This document shows, one piece after another, positions 10,817-21,581 of a stretch of 64,000 bases of DNA. A program made the position numbers and the translations under genes. Position 1 is the stretch's first letter; the number at the start of each line of letters is the position of its first letter. Under the pieces are notes generated by a model that was given only the letters and a program-made list of their open reading frames with translations, was not told the origin of the DNA and ran no database searches. This DNA comes from Typhlomys cinereus (Eukaryota > Chordata > Mammalia > Rodentia > Platacanthomyidae): positions 210,001 to 274,000 of the forward strand of contig JALPQD010000935.1 of NCBI GenBank assembly GCA_023101885.1, read 5' to 3'.

Positions 10817-11193
10817 CATACAGGTTATTCTTCTCTGCTTTTATGAAACATCACTCAAGTCAAGCAACTTGAGAAGAGAAAAGAGAGATTTACTCAGCTT
10901 ATGGTTCCAGAGGGAAGATACAGTCCATGATGGTGGAAAAGGCATGGCTGATTGGCAAAAACTGGAGACAGCTCAAGTCACTGCAGACATCATGGAGGTT
11001 GACAGAGCTCAACTGAAAGAACAAACTAGCTCATTGGAGCAGGGTGGGGCTAACCAATCTCAAGCCCCGCCCCCATGGCATGTCTTCCTCCACCAAGGCA
11101 CCACCTCTTAAAGGTACTGTGACCTTCCCAACATCTACTAAGGATTCAAACACATGTTTCAGTGGAGGAAAAACTTATATTCAAACCATAACA
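10817..11193 (-). mobile_element. LTR-C solo LTR
   Basis: Plus-strand order: CATACAGGTTATTCTTCTCTG, 'catcactcaagtcaagcaac', 'tggttccagagggaagata', 'caagccccgcccccatggc', 'ccaccaaggcaccacctctt', and the end ...CAAACCATAACA. The same order appears at 32,986, 46,910 and 52,170. It resembles a rodent ERVL-type LTR in reverse orientation. Confidence 0.65.
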
Positions 11194-11454
11194 AACTTCA
11201 TCTATAATACACAATGAAAAGGGGGAAAAAAAACAGAAAGAAACTAAATTACAAACATTTCATCTGCCCACTTTATCACCATCATCATGAATCATGCGCA
11301 GCATCTGTCATCATCTCTTCTGTCATGCAACCTTTGAATCTTCAAGTCCCCACTTTTTCACAAGGGCATGAGGTAGATAACTGAATCCTACAACAGGTCC
11401 ACCACACGAATTCACAAAACAAAAGGAACCGGAAGTAAAACTAATGACCCAGAA

Positions 11455-11545
11455 GGTGTGGCTCTGTGTGTCCCTCCACCCAGCATTCAGAAAGCTGAGG
11501 AAGGAAATGCTGCAGTCCAAGGCCAGCCTGGGCTTGATGTGATGT
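11455..11545 (+). mobile_element. B1 SINE fragment
   Basis: The 'cattcagaaagctgaggaag' and 'caaggccagcctgggct' segments are B1 hallmarks (7SL-derived). Only the central part survives. Confidence 0.6.
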
Positions 11546-11949
11546 GTTCCCCAAGGCAAGTACGCGAGAAGTCTAATGGCATTTCTAAGACACTACACAG
11601 TTATATTTTATCAATGTGGTCTTTGTTGCATAGAGTATATATTATCATATGCATTATTTCTCAAATATATAAAATACCTACATTGTATGACCAGATACAT
11701 AAAACTGTGTGAACTCTATAAAAAGTTCTCCAATAGCAATATGTAACTATTGCTATGTATATGCATATGTATATGCATATGTATAGCTATTAACTATGTG
11801 CTGTGGGTTAACTTAAAATATATTTCTTAGTAAGATATTTTACTGTATATATAGGAAAATGGGACTCAAAAAGCTAAATATCATAAATGAATATTTTAGA
11901 CACAAAATGGGCAAGTTGTGAGGTGGTCTCAAGCCCAGATAAAAACAAA
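11546..11949. other. AT-rich sequence with hairpin and TATGCA repeats
   Basis: This AT-rich interval contains a perfect 9-bp stem (ATAGCAATA at 11,733-11,741 with TATTGCTAT at 11,748-11,756, six-base loop), followed by two and a half copies of a TATATGCATATG unit to about 11,787, each self-complementary. Confidence 0.6.
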
Positions 11950-11950
11950 G

Positions 11951-12294
11951 CTTCTCAACACATTATTGACCCCACAAAGTCTAGCATGGATTAAAGGCAC
12001 TAGGATCCTTGGAGGCAAGGGATTGACAGTCACAGTAGTGTTCCTAAGCTTAAGGGGAACACAGGAAAGGGTTCAGGGAAATGCCACTGGGTCCTTGTAC
12101 GTCATCGGAGAGGAGGACCCAGAGGAGAGTTTGGCATGCACATTAAAGGATGCTCCGGGATGGGGGGGAGAGGCACTGGGGGACGGGGATGGAAGGGGGA
12201 GCGAAGGGGAGGAGTATGGGGTGGGGGTGGAGGAAGGGAGGGGACCGGTGTACCTGTTAAGTTTGCATGATCGGAAATAAAAAAAAAAAAAAAA
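11951..12294 (+). mobile_element. LINE-1 3'-UTR fragment with poly(A) tail
   Basis: It begins near 'cacattattgacccc', which aligns with the L1 3' UTR at about 28,358, and runs through 'acgtcatcggagaggagg', the G-rich tract (12,160-12,246), AATAAA and a tail of about 17 A. A short duplication CTTCT (11,951-11,955 and 12,295-12,299) may be the target-site duplication, but it is too short to be sure. Confidence 0.8.
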
Positions 12295-12299
12295 CTTCT

Positions 12300-12665
12300 G
12301 TGGACTATGGAGACGGCTCAGCTTTTAGAGCATCCGCTGCACAGCAAGAGTTTGTTTGGATCCCCAGAACCCGTGCTGACTGGATGTGATAACTCCTCTA
12401 CAGCTCCAGCCCTGAAAGGCTAAGACCTGGGATCCCCAGAGCAACTCTGTTACCAGCCTAGCCCGATCCAATCAAACCTATCAGCAAGTTGTAGGTATGA
12501 GTAGAGATCCTGTCTCAAAAGAAGATGGTGGAAGTGATCAAGAACAACCCCCAATGCCAACCGCAGGCCTCCACTCGCATGTGCACCCCGCACAAATGTG
12601 AGTATGCATAACATGCATGTGTACCCCATGCCCATATACACATGAAAATAGAAGAGAAGAAATAT
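12300..12665 (+). mobile_element. RSINE/B4-like SINE, long form
   Basis: The tRNA-like head ('tatggagacggctcagcttt', then 'tttggatccccagaaccc') is followed by a body containing 'gagatcctgtctcaaaagaag' and the 'caggcctccactcgcatgtg' tail, typical of the long rodent SINEs that end in CA/TG-rich sequence. It lies immediately downstream of the L1 tail. Confidence 0.65.
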
Positions 12666-13022
12666 TAAAATGTAATTCATTGAATTAAAATGTTAAAGTT
12701 AAAATTAAATTAAAACGACGTAAATAAATTAAATCAAAGGCGCACGGCTTCCACATCAACCCTACATTATGCTGTCCTCCAAGAACGGATCAGGGTGCTC
12801 GATACTGGCCGGAGAGGATAACAGAGAACAGTGCGCCAAGACCCAAGCCCTTGCCTTTGTTTGCTTTGAGTCAGCAAACTACAGACTGGAACAAGTGCAA
12901 GAAAAGAATCAAAGGAACAAAAGCAGGATGGTGGCATTTCGTGGCAGAGGCAGTTCAACCCGAGTTCAAGTCTTGGCAGGAGACTTTTAGTGATGAAAGA
13001 AAGCTAAGCGTTCACAGCGTCA
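12666..13022. other. Unique sequence
   Basis: AT-rich SINE tail remnants to about 12,735, then sequence with no recognised feature. Confidence 0.4.
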
Positions 13023-13425
13023 TCACAGTTAGACACTGGTGTTAACTTGATGGTTGAGGGTTTGAGCTCTGAGCACATTTGTAAGGAATTAGTGGAGCAA
13101 TGACCTGCAGGACACTGTCTAGTTGATGGGAAAGGTTCAACCCATGGTGGGTGAGACTAACTCCCTGGCAAGTGAATAAGACAGCGGGAACCGGTTAAGA
13201 AAATTGGCATCTTTCTTTATACTTGCCCAGACATGTTGGGCTGGCAATGGCCCCCCCCTCGGTGGTCCTGTTGCACATGGTGTGGCCAGTTCCCTCGGCT
13301 CTTGGTGTTGGTGTGAGCGCTCCTGCCAAACTGGACCGAGAACTACAGCCAAAGTAAAACCCCTTGTTCACTCAAGCCGACTGGTCATGAACTTATCGAC
13401 CACACGCAGAGTGACTGAAACAAGC
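13023..13425 (+). mobile_element. LTR-A solo LTR, diverged
   Basis: From 'cacagttagacactggtg' with a mutated palindrome (GTGTTAACTTGATGG) to 'gagtgactgaaaca'. All internal landmarks are present ('gacatgttgggctggca', 'tgtggccagttccctcgg', 'aaaaccccttgttcactc'). Confidence 0.7.
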
Positions 13426-13940
13426 AATTACTTGGCTCTTGACAGCAGCCCAGGAGAACAGCCCCCAAAAAGCTGAGTAGGCTCCCCCTAAACCTTCCTC
13501 TTTGGTCTGGAAGCCATTGTACTGTCCAGCAAAACAGAGGTTTTTCACATGGGCGAGGTGGGAAAATGTGGACATCATGGAGGACTCTGCTGAGAGACTT
13601 CATACTCCTTTAAGAGAGGAAAACTCATTGGATGTGGCAGGTGGAAGTGTTCCGGAGGTGTACGACACCCCAGAACTGCTAGCGCAGACCTGGAGGAAGT
13701 GTCTGCTGATTCGGTGTTTCCAGAACTGGGGCAAACGGAGCCGGGAGCGTCTCTGAAAGACAAGGAGCTGCAGATTTGGCAGCAGATACGCCAAGCCCTC
13801 AGCTAGATCCCGGGCAGAGCCTTCTCGGGGTCTTGGTGTCTTTATAATCAGTTCAAGGTTGTTTCTTCTCCAAGTTCCAATGATATCTTCAAGTCCATGT
13901 GCTCCCCCGAATATTTCAGCATCCTAAGCAGAGAGGAGGG
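13426..13940. other. Unique sequence
   Basis: No repeat recognised. Overlapping short open frames on both strands at 13,502-13,794 have no supporting context. Confidence 0.4.

Positions 13941-13941
<1 letters not shown>

Positions 13942-13989
<48 letters not shown>
13942..13989. repeat. Perfect (TG)24 microsatellite
   Basis: Uninterrupted TG dinucleotides; likely polymorphic. Confidence 0.97.
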
Positions 13990-13990
<1 letters not shown>

Positions 13991-15264
13991 CTGAATCTAA
14001 TACCAAAGCTGTCATAGTATAGGGAGGGGAGGGGAAGTCAAATAAAACAGCCAGGAGCAAGGTAAGAGAGAGCAGTGAAATTTCTTCTTAAAGGAACAGG
14101 ACAAGGCTCCTGTTCTTCACCCTCCCCTAGGAAGGTCGATAAGGGTCTCAAGGCTGCAACCATCTCACACTTTCACATTTATTCATTTGCCCACGTGGGG
14201 GGAGCTGTCTAAGAACTGTCTCTCCTGTGATACAGCTTCTTGGATACCATCGTCCCCCTTGACTTCTTTCTGGGCAAAAGATGAAGTGCGAGCAAGCGCA
14301 GAGGCATTTCCAACCGCGTGAGACATTCTAGCAATAAGCTACCCGAGTGTGACTATGAAGGAGGGGACAGGGATGAGGCGGACCATGAACACCTGACTGG
14401 ACCTGGTTCAGCCTTAACAGCCTGATGGACAACTTGCTCAGGTTCACCGTGACCAGTAGAGAGAGTTATGAGGTGGAGCTGCTGAGTGGGGCCCACCCCC
14501 CACCCCCCGCAACCAGCAGCTGTGCTATCCCAGTGTGACCAATTCAACTCCAGTTCCCCAGTTCCTGCTTTATAAGAAATAATTCAGACGTGGTGAGCTT
14601 AAAATACTGTCGATTAGAGTGTTTTCTCTTGTTCCAACTGCAGAACGGACTCTGTGCTCAGGCCATGTAAGGTCCAGGCAAAACCAGACTCCAGGCAGGT
14701 GATGTGTTTATGGCTAACTATACTGGAATGTTTCAGGAAAGTCCCCAATCAGAGTAGAAAGACAAAGCAAGCCAGCAAAGAGATGGGGGGCGTTAAATGT
14801 TCTCTACTATGGCCATTGTGAGTACATGCTCGTCAGGGTAAGAGTGCCAAAACATCATGTGGTTCAGACACACTCAACTTTACAAAGTGAATAGCTCGAA
14901 GCTTTGATGGAGAATGGAATTGTAGGAGGCATGAAATGGCCCTCTTCAAAGGCATCCACGTTCCACAGCGCCTGTGACTGTCCACCTTGCCCTCCGTGTG
15001 CCTGACGTTGCCTCCGCCCCCAGCCTTCTCAGCCTTTTCGTTACTCTTCCTCGCTCTTCCTCCTGTTTCAGGTCTTCACGTCAGCTGCTTAAAAGATGTT
15101 GGGCACTAACAGTCACATTTCTCAAGCCAAATCCAAGGGCGTGACTCAGTGGCCCAGTTACCACACAACAGTAATTAGATCTCTAGCTGCATGCCCCGCC
15201 CGCTCACATAATGCCACGCCCCCTGTAGCTCTCTGAGGCCAGAATCTAGGCAGTGGTCTCACAG

Positions 15265-15265
<1 letters not shown>
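13990..15265. other. Unique sequence
   Basis: About 1.3 kb without a recognised repeat or coding signal. Poly-C/G stretches ('ccaccccccaccccccc' type) occur near 14,493-14,510. Confidence 0.45.
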
Positions 15266-15308
<43 letters not shown>

Positions 15309-15328
15309 ACACATATACACACACACAA
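15266..15328. repeat. (CA)n microsatellite
   Basis: Mostly perfect CA with two TA interruptions near its 3' end. Confidence 0.95.
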
Positions 15329-15489
15329 CTGGCAGCTGCAAACCTGCCCCCTGTCCTACCACCCTTCAAGACAACCTTGAATTATATAGCTAGTCTTTAG
15401 CAATATTTACCTGACTTCCAGTACACTGAGTTCATATGGAATGGAAATTGTCTACCACCTAAAATAAAGTATAGAGATCAAAAAGGCTT

Positions 15490-15742
15490 CCGGGGATGGA
15501 GAGATGGCTCAAGGGTTAAGACTCTGCCTCACAAGCAGAAGGTCCTGAGTTCAGATCCAGGTCCCACATAAAAACACTAGGCAGAAAGCCAGCTCTTCTG
15601 GCCCTGGTAGGTGGAGCCTGGAAAATCCCAGAGTGAAGCAAGAAGGAGGTGGAACCAATCCGGGATGGTTCCTGAAGTCACTCTTGGCCCTCCACAGGGA
15701 GACACGATGCCCTCTGATACACACACACATGCACACACACAA
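15490..15742 (+). mobile_element. SINE-D (B2-like) copy
   Basis: A good example of the family: head 'tggagagatggctcaagggt' (box A), 'gaaggtcctgagttcagatc' (box B), 'cccacataaaaac', 'ggtggagcctgg', 'ggatggttcctgaagtcac', 'cctccacaggg', then a (CA)n tail and AATAAATAAA. The head resembles B2; the body does not match B2 as I know it. Confidence 0.8.
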
Positions 15743-16340
15743 TAACGAACAAATAAATAAAGTTGAAAAAGGCTCTCTCCCATCTTGGTATCATGCTGTA
15801 ACTCTCCTAATATTCTGGCAGCTGAAGGGAACTTCAGCTTTTGACTCCCCCATGGTGTTACACCTAGAAACTCTCCTAAGGCTCTCTCGCCTCGGGCCTC
15901 ACTGTGCCTGTAACTTTTCCAAGACAACGCTTTGGAAGGTAATTTACCATCACTTCCTCTCCATGCCCTTTCCCCTTGGTGAACTGTAATGAGCGCATCG
16001 TGTTTGGACACCCCAGCTTCAGGCTCCGGGAGGCTTCACCTCCTCAGATGCAGCCTCGCTGCCTACCCTGTCTGGACACTGTCCCTCAGAGATGCGCCTG
16101 TCCACAGAGAAGGGCTGACGCAGCTGGAGACTTGTGCCGTGCCTTGGGGTGGGCAGTGGGAGAAGCAGAGTGTCCGTCACGGCCAGGTGTCCACACAGCT
16201 TGGTGACCAAATTAAAGTCACTTCCCAGAAGGGGTGCCACCGTCCTCGCCCAGGCGCTGCCTACCAGCGCTTCCTTACCTGGCATTGACCATCATCTGAA
16301 GTGATCTTGTTCAGGTGTTGGAATCCTTTTAAAATTGACC
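15743..16340. other. Unique sequence
   Basis: No recognised repeat. Three overlapping frames (15,976-16,288) on both strands in a GC-richer patch show no domain. Confidence 0.4.
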
Positions 16341-16344
16341 ACTA

Positions 16345-16612
16345 GGCGGGTGGGAAAAGGACTCAGCAGTTAAAGTCTTTGCCTCACGAGCAAAAGGGCC
16401 TGAGGTCAGATCCCCAGATCACACATAAAAAACGTCAGGCAGATATGGTGACCACAAATAATTCCAGTCCTGGAAGGTGGAGTCTGGGGAACCCCGAAGC
16501 AAAGTAATAAGGTGGAAGCGCAATCCAGGATAATTCCCGATGTCACCCTTGGGCCTCCACAGGCACACACATTCTGGTACTCTCTTTTTCACACACCCAC
16601 ACACATATGTGT
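16345..16612 (+). mobile_element. SINE-D copy, diverged
   Basis: Same order as the copy at 15,490 with more substitutions: 'aggactcagcagttaaag', 'cacacataaaa', 'ggataattcccgatgtcac', 'gggcctccacaggcaca', CA-rich tail. Confidence 0.75.
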
Positions 16613-16914
16613 ACACCCACCCACATGGAAGACACACGTGAACACCAGGAAAAAAGTGAAATTGGTTAATAAATATATGTAGGAAGGGAGGAAGAGGAGG
16701 AGGGAGGGAGAGAGGGAGGAAAGGTAGGAACTGCATGGGTTCTGGATAATGGCTGATGCAGTTTCACAGACTACTGGTGTGGGTGGTTAGAACATAAACT
16801 TCCCCTTTCCTTCCAGCTAGGTGTATGACTCGCCCTTGCTCTCCAGCATGGATCTCTTGTGTTGTTTTAATGGCATTAAGAGCGACTCCCACGCTTGTCC
16901 ATGCTTCTGACACA

Positions 16915-17350
16915 GATGCTGTCATAGTTAGGCACAGGTGTCAACTTGACAGTTGAGGGTTTGAGCTCTGGGCACATTTGTAGAAAATTAGTGGTTGACG
17001 TAAGCTCAGAGCAAGCCTGCAGGAGATTGTCTAGCTGATGGGGAAGGTCCAGTCCATGGTGGGTGGGATTAGGCCTTGGAATAAAATACAGAGAGCTGGT
17101 TGAGAAAGTTGGCGTCCTTGTGTACACTTGGCCAGACATGCTGGTCTGGCAAGTAGGGATCGTCCCTCTCTCAACAGTTATGTGATGAGGGTGTGGCCAG
17201 TTCCCTGGACCCTGGTGTTGGTGTGAGCTCTCCTGTCAAGCTGGACTGAGAACTGTAACCAGACAATCAAAAAAGAATAAATCCCTTGTTCCCTTGAGCC
17301 ATTTGATGGTGATTTTATCAGCAACCATACAGACAAACTACAACAGATGC
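16915..17350 (+). mobile_element. LTR-A solo LTR with 5-bp target-site duplication
   Basis: The element runs from TGTCATAG (16,920) to ...CTACAACA (17,345) and is flanked by the direct repeat GATGC at 16,915-16,919 and 17,346-17,350. The TG...CA ends, 5-bp duplication and a single poly(A) signal (AATAAA, 17,276-17,281) fit a solo LTR of an ERVL/MaLR-type element and define the family borders. No internal retroviral sequence accompanies it. Confidence 0.85.
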
Positions 17351-18320
17351 CTACCACAAAGCCATGTGCGGAAGTTCAATGAATACAACACATTTCCTAG
17401 AGCAGTTCTGGATGCAGCTGGGGTGGAAGGCTGCCACCGCCTACGGCGTAGACTAGATCCTGAGCCTCTACGCAGGGGCATCTCCCATCATCCCCAGGTC
17501 CCCAAAGAGCCCAGGCTGTCACCTGCCTCCTCCAGACACAGCCTGAAACACATCGAAGTATTAAAATAAAGGACTTGGTTCTCAAAATACACATACGTTC
17601 ATTGAGACTGCTGCATCAGCAGACTTGTATTTTAGCTTCCATTTGGTCCCAAATGGTTATGATACAATTATAAGTCCAGTCCCCTGGGTGACCATTCTTT
17701 GCTTTATTTCATACATCTAATCAGCAAACGGAAAGTCTGAACACCAGCAACGCTCCTGTCAACCACGAGTTCTGTGTAGTTTTTACCAGGGTACTACCGC
17801 AACACTGACTTTTTTTTAACTTTTATGCAAATTGCATGTATAATAAACCCGTGATATACTTCAGCATTAGTTGTTCTTCAATTGGAGGAACGGCCGATTG
17901 AAAACGTAATTTAACAAATTATTCAGTCAAGCATAAGAAAGACAAAATTCTTCCTCCCATAAAATTTTTAGACATCTGGACAAAGATAGCAATCGGCAAA
18001 TGAAATTTGCTGAAAAAGGAAAAGAAAAAAATCCCAGCTCTAACTCGTGTGCTTCTTCCTTCCCAAAATGCACTATTATTCTGAAGGATAATGCCCGGTC
18101 ACGCGGGCTGTCCATTAAAAAGAATCCATCTAATGCAATCTTTAACAAACTTTTCTAGAGCTACAATTATTTCCTCAAAGCCCACGGCATGAATTTTTTA
18201 AAACGAATTTGATGCCATTAAAAAGTGATGGATTGACAGCCCCGGAGACTGAAGTCTTCCGTCTAACCACAAGCCGGGTGTGGCAGAGACAGAATCCTCC
18301 CTCCTCCCTCCTGCTCGGCC
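17351..18320 (-). other. Unique AT-rich sequence; possible 3' UTR of the 18,321-18,660 frame
   Basis: About 970 bp without recognised repeats. Read on the minus strand, downstream of the stop codon of the candidate exon, it is AT-rich and contains a poly(A) signal (AATAAA, plus-strand TTTATT at 17,703-17,708). It could be a 3' untranslated region or simply a conserved non-coding block. Confidence 0.3.
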
Positions 18321-18660
18321 TCAGACCTCCCCAAAGGAGGCACTTCCAGGGACAAACAGACCCTGTGGTTTGGGCTTGTCTCTCATCCCTGACCATTTCA
18401 TAGCTTCGATGGGATGTGACTTATCCACTTGAGGGGGATCGATTCCTGCTGCTGTCTGAGAAGATCTATGTTTTTTATGACTCTGAAGCCCTTTCAGTTG
18501 TCCCTGCCATGTCAAAACCAGTTCCTCAAGTTCGGTGACTTGCTTCTCACCAAAATCCAGAAATGCAAACACAGTGGAGGAGGGGTCCACACTATCTGGA
18601 CCACTATCCAAGGAAGAGGAGGCAGGAAAGAAACTGTCAGAGTGACTCTCTGTATGCTGT
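18321..18660 (-). CDS. Unidentified open frame, possible terminal exon or exon relic
   Basis: The minus-strand frame reads about 112 codons to a TGA at 18,321-18,323. It has no ATG near its 5' end; instead CTCCACAG directly precedes 18,659, a possible splice acceptor with a weak pyrimidine tract. The protein is not low-complexity: a Ser/Asp-rich start, an acidic-hydrophobic segment (...FLDFGEKQVTELEELVLTW) that could be a short helix, and a Lys/Pro-rich end. The codon use looks ordinary (few CpG, mixed third bases). An internal GTGAGA could serve as a donor, which would shorten the exon to about 105 bp. An LTR-A ends only about 15 bp upstream, which may have destroyed the flanking intron signals. 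I do not recognise the protein, and chance openness cannot be excluded. Confidence 0.3.
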
Positions 18661-18674
18661 GGAGACACGACCGA

Positions 18675-19051
18675 ATGTCTTATTGGAGAACAAGGGGTTT
18701 TATTCTTGGCTTACGATAATCTGGTTACAGACGTTTGCCCAACTTGGCAGGAGAGTCCACACCAACACCAAGGCCAGGGAACTGGCCACATAACAACTGA
18801 GGGACAATCCTTACTTGTCAGACCAACATAGCCAAATATACAGAAGGATGCCAACTTTCTCAACCAGCTCTCTCCATCTTATTTGCCTGCCTAGAGAATA
18901 GCCACCACCACCATGGGCTGGGCCTTCCCCATCAACCAGACAATCTCCTGCAGGCTTGCTCAGGGCTTAATTCAACCATTAATTCTCTACAAATGTGCCC
19001 AGAGCTCTGAGCCTTCAACTGTCAAGTTACCACCTGTATCTAACTGTGACA
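18675..19051 (-). mobile_element. LTR-A solo LTR, reverse
   Basis: Starts near 'cttattggagaacaagggg' (reverse of the poly(A) region) and ends at '...tctaactgtgaca'. The first 40 bp of the family's 3' end are missing. A plus-strand open frame at 18,995 starts inside it and is not a gene. Confidence 0.75.
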
Positions 19052-19379
19052 ACTGGGGCTGGAGGTTTTCCATCGGAAGCATTTGCTCGTGATTCTAAGA
19101 GTATGGCACCACCAAACCATATGCGTGGCGCATCAAACCTGTCTATGGCTCTAGACAAGCCTTCTCTGCAGGGCTTCTCTGTCTACGGACGTCTGGAGCT
19201 GGAAAATGCTTGGTTGCAGATCCATCCCAAGCACAACCTCCTATTTAACAGGAATTCTGCTCTCTACCCAGGAGATACCATGAGGGCTGTGAGCACCAGA
19301 ATTGTGTCCAGATATTGTCACTGGTCGCCTGGGGTAGCAGAAATTTACTCTGGTTGGATCTCTGTTCTCTATACTTTAA

Positions 19380-19384
<5 letters not shown>
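19052..19384. other. Unique sequence
   Basis: No feature recognised; a 226-aa frame running through this interval into the CT tract is an artefact of the repeat. Confidence 0.45.
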
Positions 19385-19441
<57 letters not shown>

Positions 19442-19478
19442 GTGTCTCTCTGTCTCTCTCTGTCTCTGTGTCTCTGTA

Positions 19479-19548
<70 letters not shown>
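19385..19548. repeat. (CT)n microsatellite with GTCTCT interruptions
   Basis: 164 bp of almost pure polypyrimidine on the plus strand, with TGTCTC variants in the middle; a candidate for triplex (H-DNA) structure and length polymorphism. Confidence 0.95.
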
Positions 19549-19550
<2 letters not shown>

Positions 19551-20159
19551 TTGGGGCAATCCTTGCTGTAATTTTCAGCTCCTCAGTCACTTGGTACTTT
19601 ACTTTCCTGGTCATTCCTTTCCTTTTCTTCATTTGGGTTTTGTTTCATTTGGAGCCTTCCATCCATGTCAGATAAGAACTCTAATCAGTGAGCCACATCT
19701 CAGCCCTTCTGTCTATTCTCCATTTCCACGTGCAATCTCCCTCGGTAGCCCAGGCTGACCTCGAACTTGAGATCCTCACACACCCACAACACCGAGACTG
19801 GCTCTACTATTTTTAAGACAAAAAAATAATAATCTTGCTAGAGACCCCCGGGCTCGATCGTGAGTTCCTCCTGCCTCTAACCCCGGAAACAGCACCCGTG
19901 GACAACATGCAGGCAGGGAGCAGGCAGGGAGCACACTGAGCCGATGTGGCAAAGTCCGCGGCCTGTGTATCCTTTCCTGCCCTTTCCAGGGTACCTGCCT
20001 GCTTTGCAGTTGCTACATTATATTCAAGCTCCCGAGGGGAGCAGATCTAACTTGAACCACACGGTCTGGTTCCTGGAATGTGATTTACACCCCCAGATAC
20101 TGGATTCTAATTTGTCATGTGTGTCTATTAAGCTCCGCCTCCCTCCTCCCTTTCCGCAG
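19549..20159. other. Unique sequence with a B1 remnant
   Basis: Around 19,745-19,805 the words 'tagcccaggctgacctcgaa' mark a short reversed B1 piece. 'gcaggcagggagcaggcagg' at about 19,909 is a short tandem repeat. The rest is unique. Confidence 0.45.
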
Positions 20160-20300
20160 ATGAAAGGCGGGTTATTTAGTGCGCAGTCTGAAAACCTGCT
20201 GGTTATTAAATTTTCCTTTTCGTTTAGTTTTGAAGCTTTTATGCCTCTGAAACTTATTTACATGCTGTATCTGTTAAATAAAGTGTAATCCACTGCCCTC
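20160..20300 (+). other. AT-rich block with acceptor-like tract and poly(A) signal
   Basis: A pyrimidine-rich run (20,131-20,157) ends in CAG at 20,157-20,159. The following 120 bp stay open for about 42 codons and end at AATAAA (20,277-20,282) followed by GTGTAA. This is the layout of a short terminal exon of a non-coding or unknown transcript, but equally of a conserved AT-rich element. Confidence 0.25.
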
Positions 20301-20485
20301 ATAGGATTCATAGAAGGGTGAGCATCCTCCGGTCCTCAGAGTCTCTGCCGCACCTCAAAGGAGGGCTGCCTTGGCCTGGTGCTGGATTTTAAGAGGACAT
20401 GTCAAGCATGGCTAACTCCAGAGACAGCAAAGGCTTCATCCGCACACGCACTTTGTAACGCGGCCACAGTTACTCTGTATATTGC
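20301..20485. other. Unique sequence
   Basis: Short interval before the next LTR-A; nothing recognised. Confidence 0.4.
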
Positions 20486-20872
20486 CGATAAACTCACAAC
20501 TTAAGGGAAGATATGATTTTATACTGGTTTATGATTGCCCAGTTACAAGTCATTGTCCATCTTAGCAGGAGAGCTCACATATATCAACACCAACGGCCCA
20601 AGGACCTGGGCACAGCATACCCACAGGACGGCTGAGAGAGGGATGTATCAGCATGTCTGGCCAACAGTACATAGAAGGGTGCCAACTTCTTTAACCAGCT
20701 CCAACTATCTAATTCACCTGCCCAGAGACTAGTCTCACCCACCATAGGCTGAGCCTCCCCATCCATCAGACAGTCTGCAGGTTTGCTCTGAGACTAACTC
20801 AGTCACTGATTCTTTACAAATATGTCCAGCGCTGGAACCCTAAACCTCAAGTTGACACCTGAATCTATAACA
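20486..20872 (-). mobile_element. LTR-A solo LTR, reverse, diverged
   Basis: Landmarks in reverse: 'ttagcaggagagctcacat', 'gagagagggatg', 'gcatgtctggccaaca', 'tctgcaggtttgctctgag', and the palindrome region 'cctcaagttgacacctga' at about 20,850. Confidence 0.7.
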
Positions 20873-21581
20873 AGAAGGGATGACAAGAGAAGCCCTAGAT
20901 TCTTGGAGCTCTCTCGGTCTTGCCTTGGTCCCAGCCAGGGCGTTGCCTTCTGGCTTGATCATCTCCCCAGGACCCCACCGCTTATGCCTTCACATTGATG
21001 TGTTTCACTTATGACCTCGGGGGACCTCATGCAGACCACAGCCCATAATGCCCATGGTCCATGTTTGAGGCTTTGTGGGATGTAGCTGTTTCTTGAGAAT
21101 CGAAACCTCCTGGAAGGAAGGGGGCAGGCGGGTGAGTCTTGGGTTAAGATTAGAAAGACTCCCAGACCCCTCCCCGAGGATGCTAGAGCAGCAACCATTT
21201 GCTGAGGGGTAGGAGAGTCTGCAGGTGGGGCAGCCTGCAAGCCAGACCAGGAGTTCCACGGGTTCGGCTCTCATGAGTCATTGCCCCCAATAGGTGGGGG
21301 TGATGCAGCAGGCAGGGGTCCCCTCCTCCCCCAGGTGCTCCTGTGAGTAGCCCCACATCCACATGCCTGGCTTGGCCATGCCGAAGCAAGACAGAATCAC
21401 TTCTCGCATCCTCAGTGACCTATCAGGGCATAGGAGAGAGCGGGCTCGTGGATGTCACACAGCTCATGGGAATTAAGCAGGACCGCTTGGCCCGGATGGG
21501 GCTCTGATAACCTATGCTAGGTCATTTGCCTGCAGGTCACCGGAGAGTGAGGCAAAGCCACCGTGAGTGGGCATTCCATGC
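20873..21581. other. Unique sequence
   Basis: GC-richer than its surroundings (21,120-21,420). Overlapping minus-strand frames of 68-93 aa show no domain. Confidence 0.4.

Noticed and set aside
18995..19675. 226-aa frame with a long Ser/Leu repeat
   Set aside because: It begins in an LTR-A and crosses the (CT)n microsatellite.
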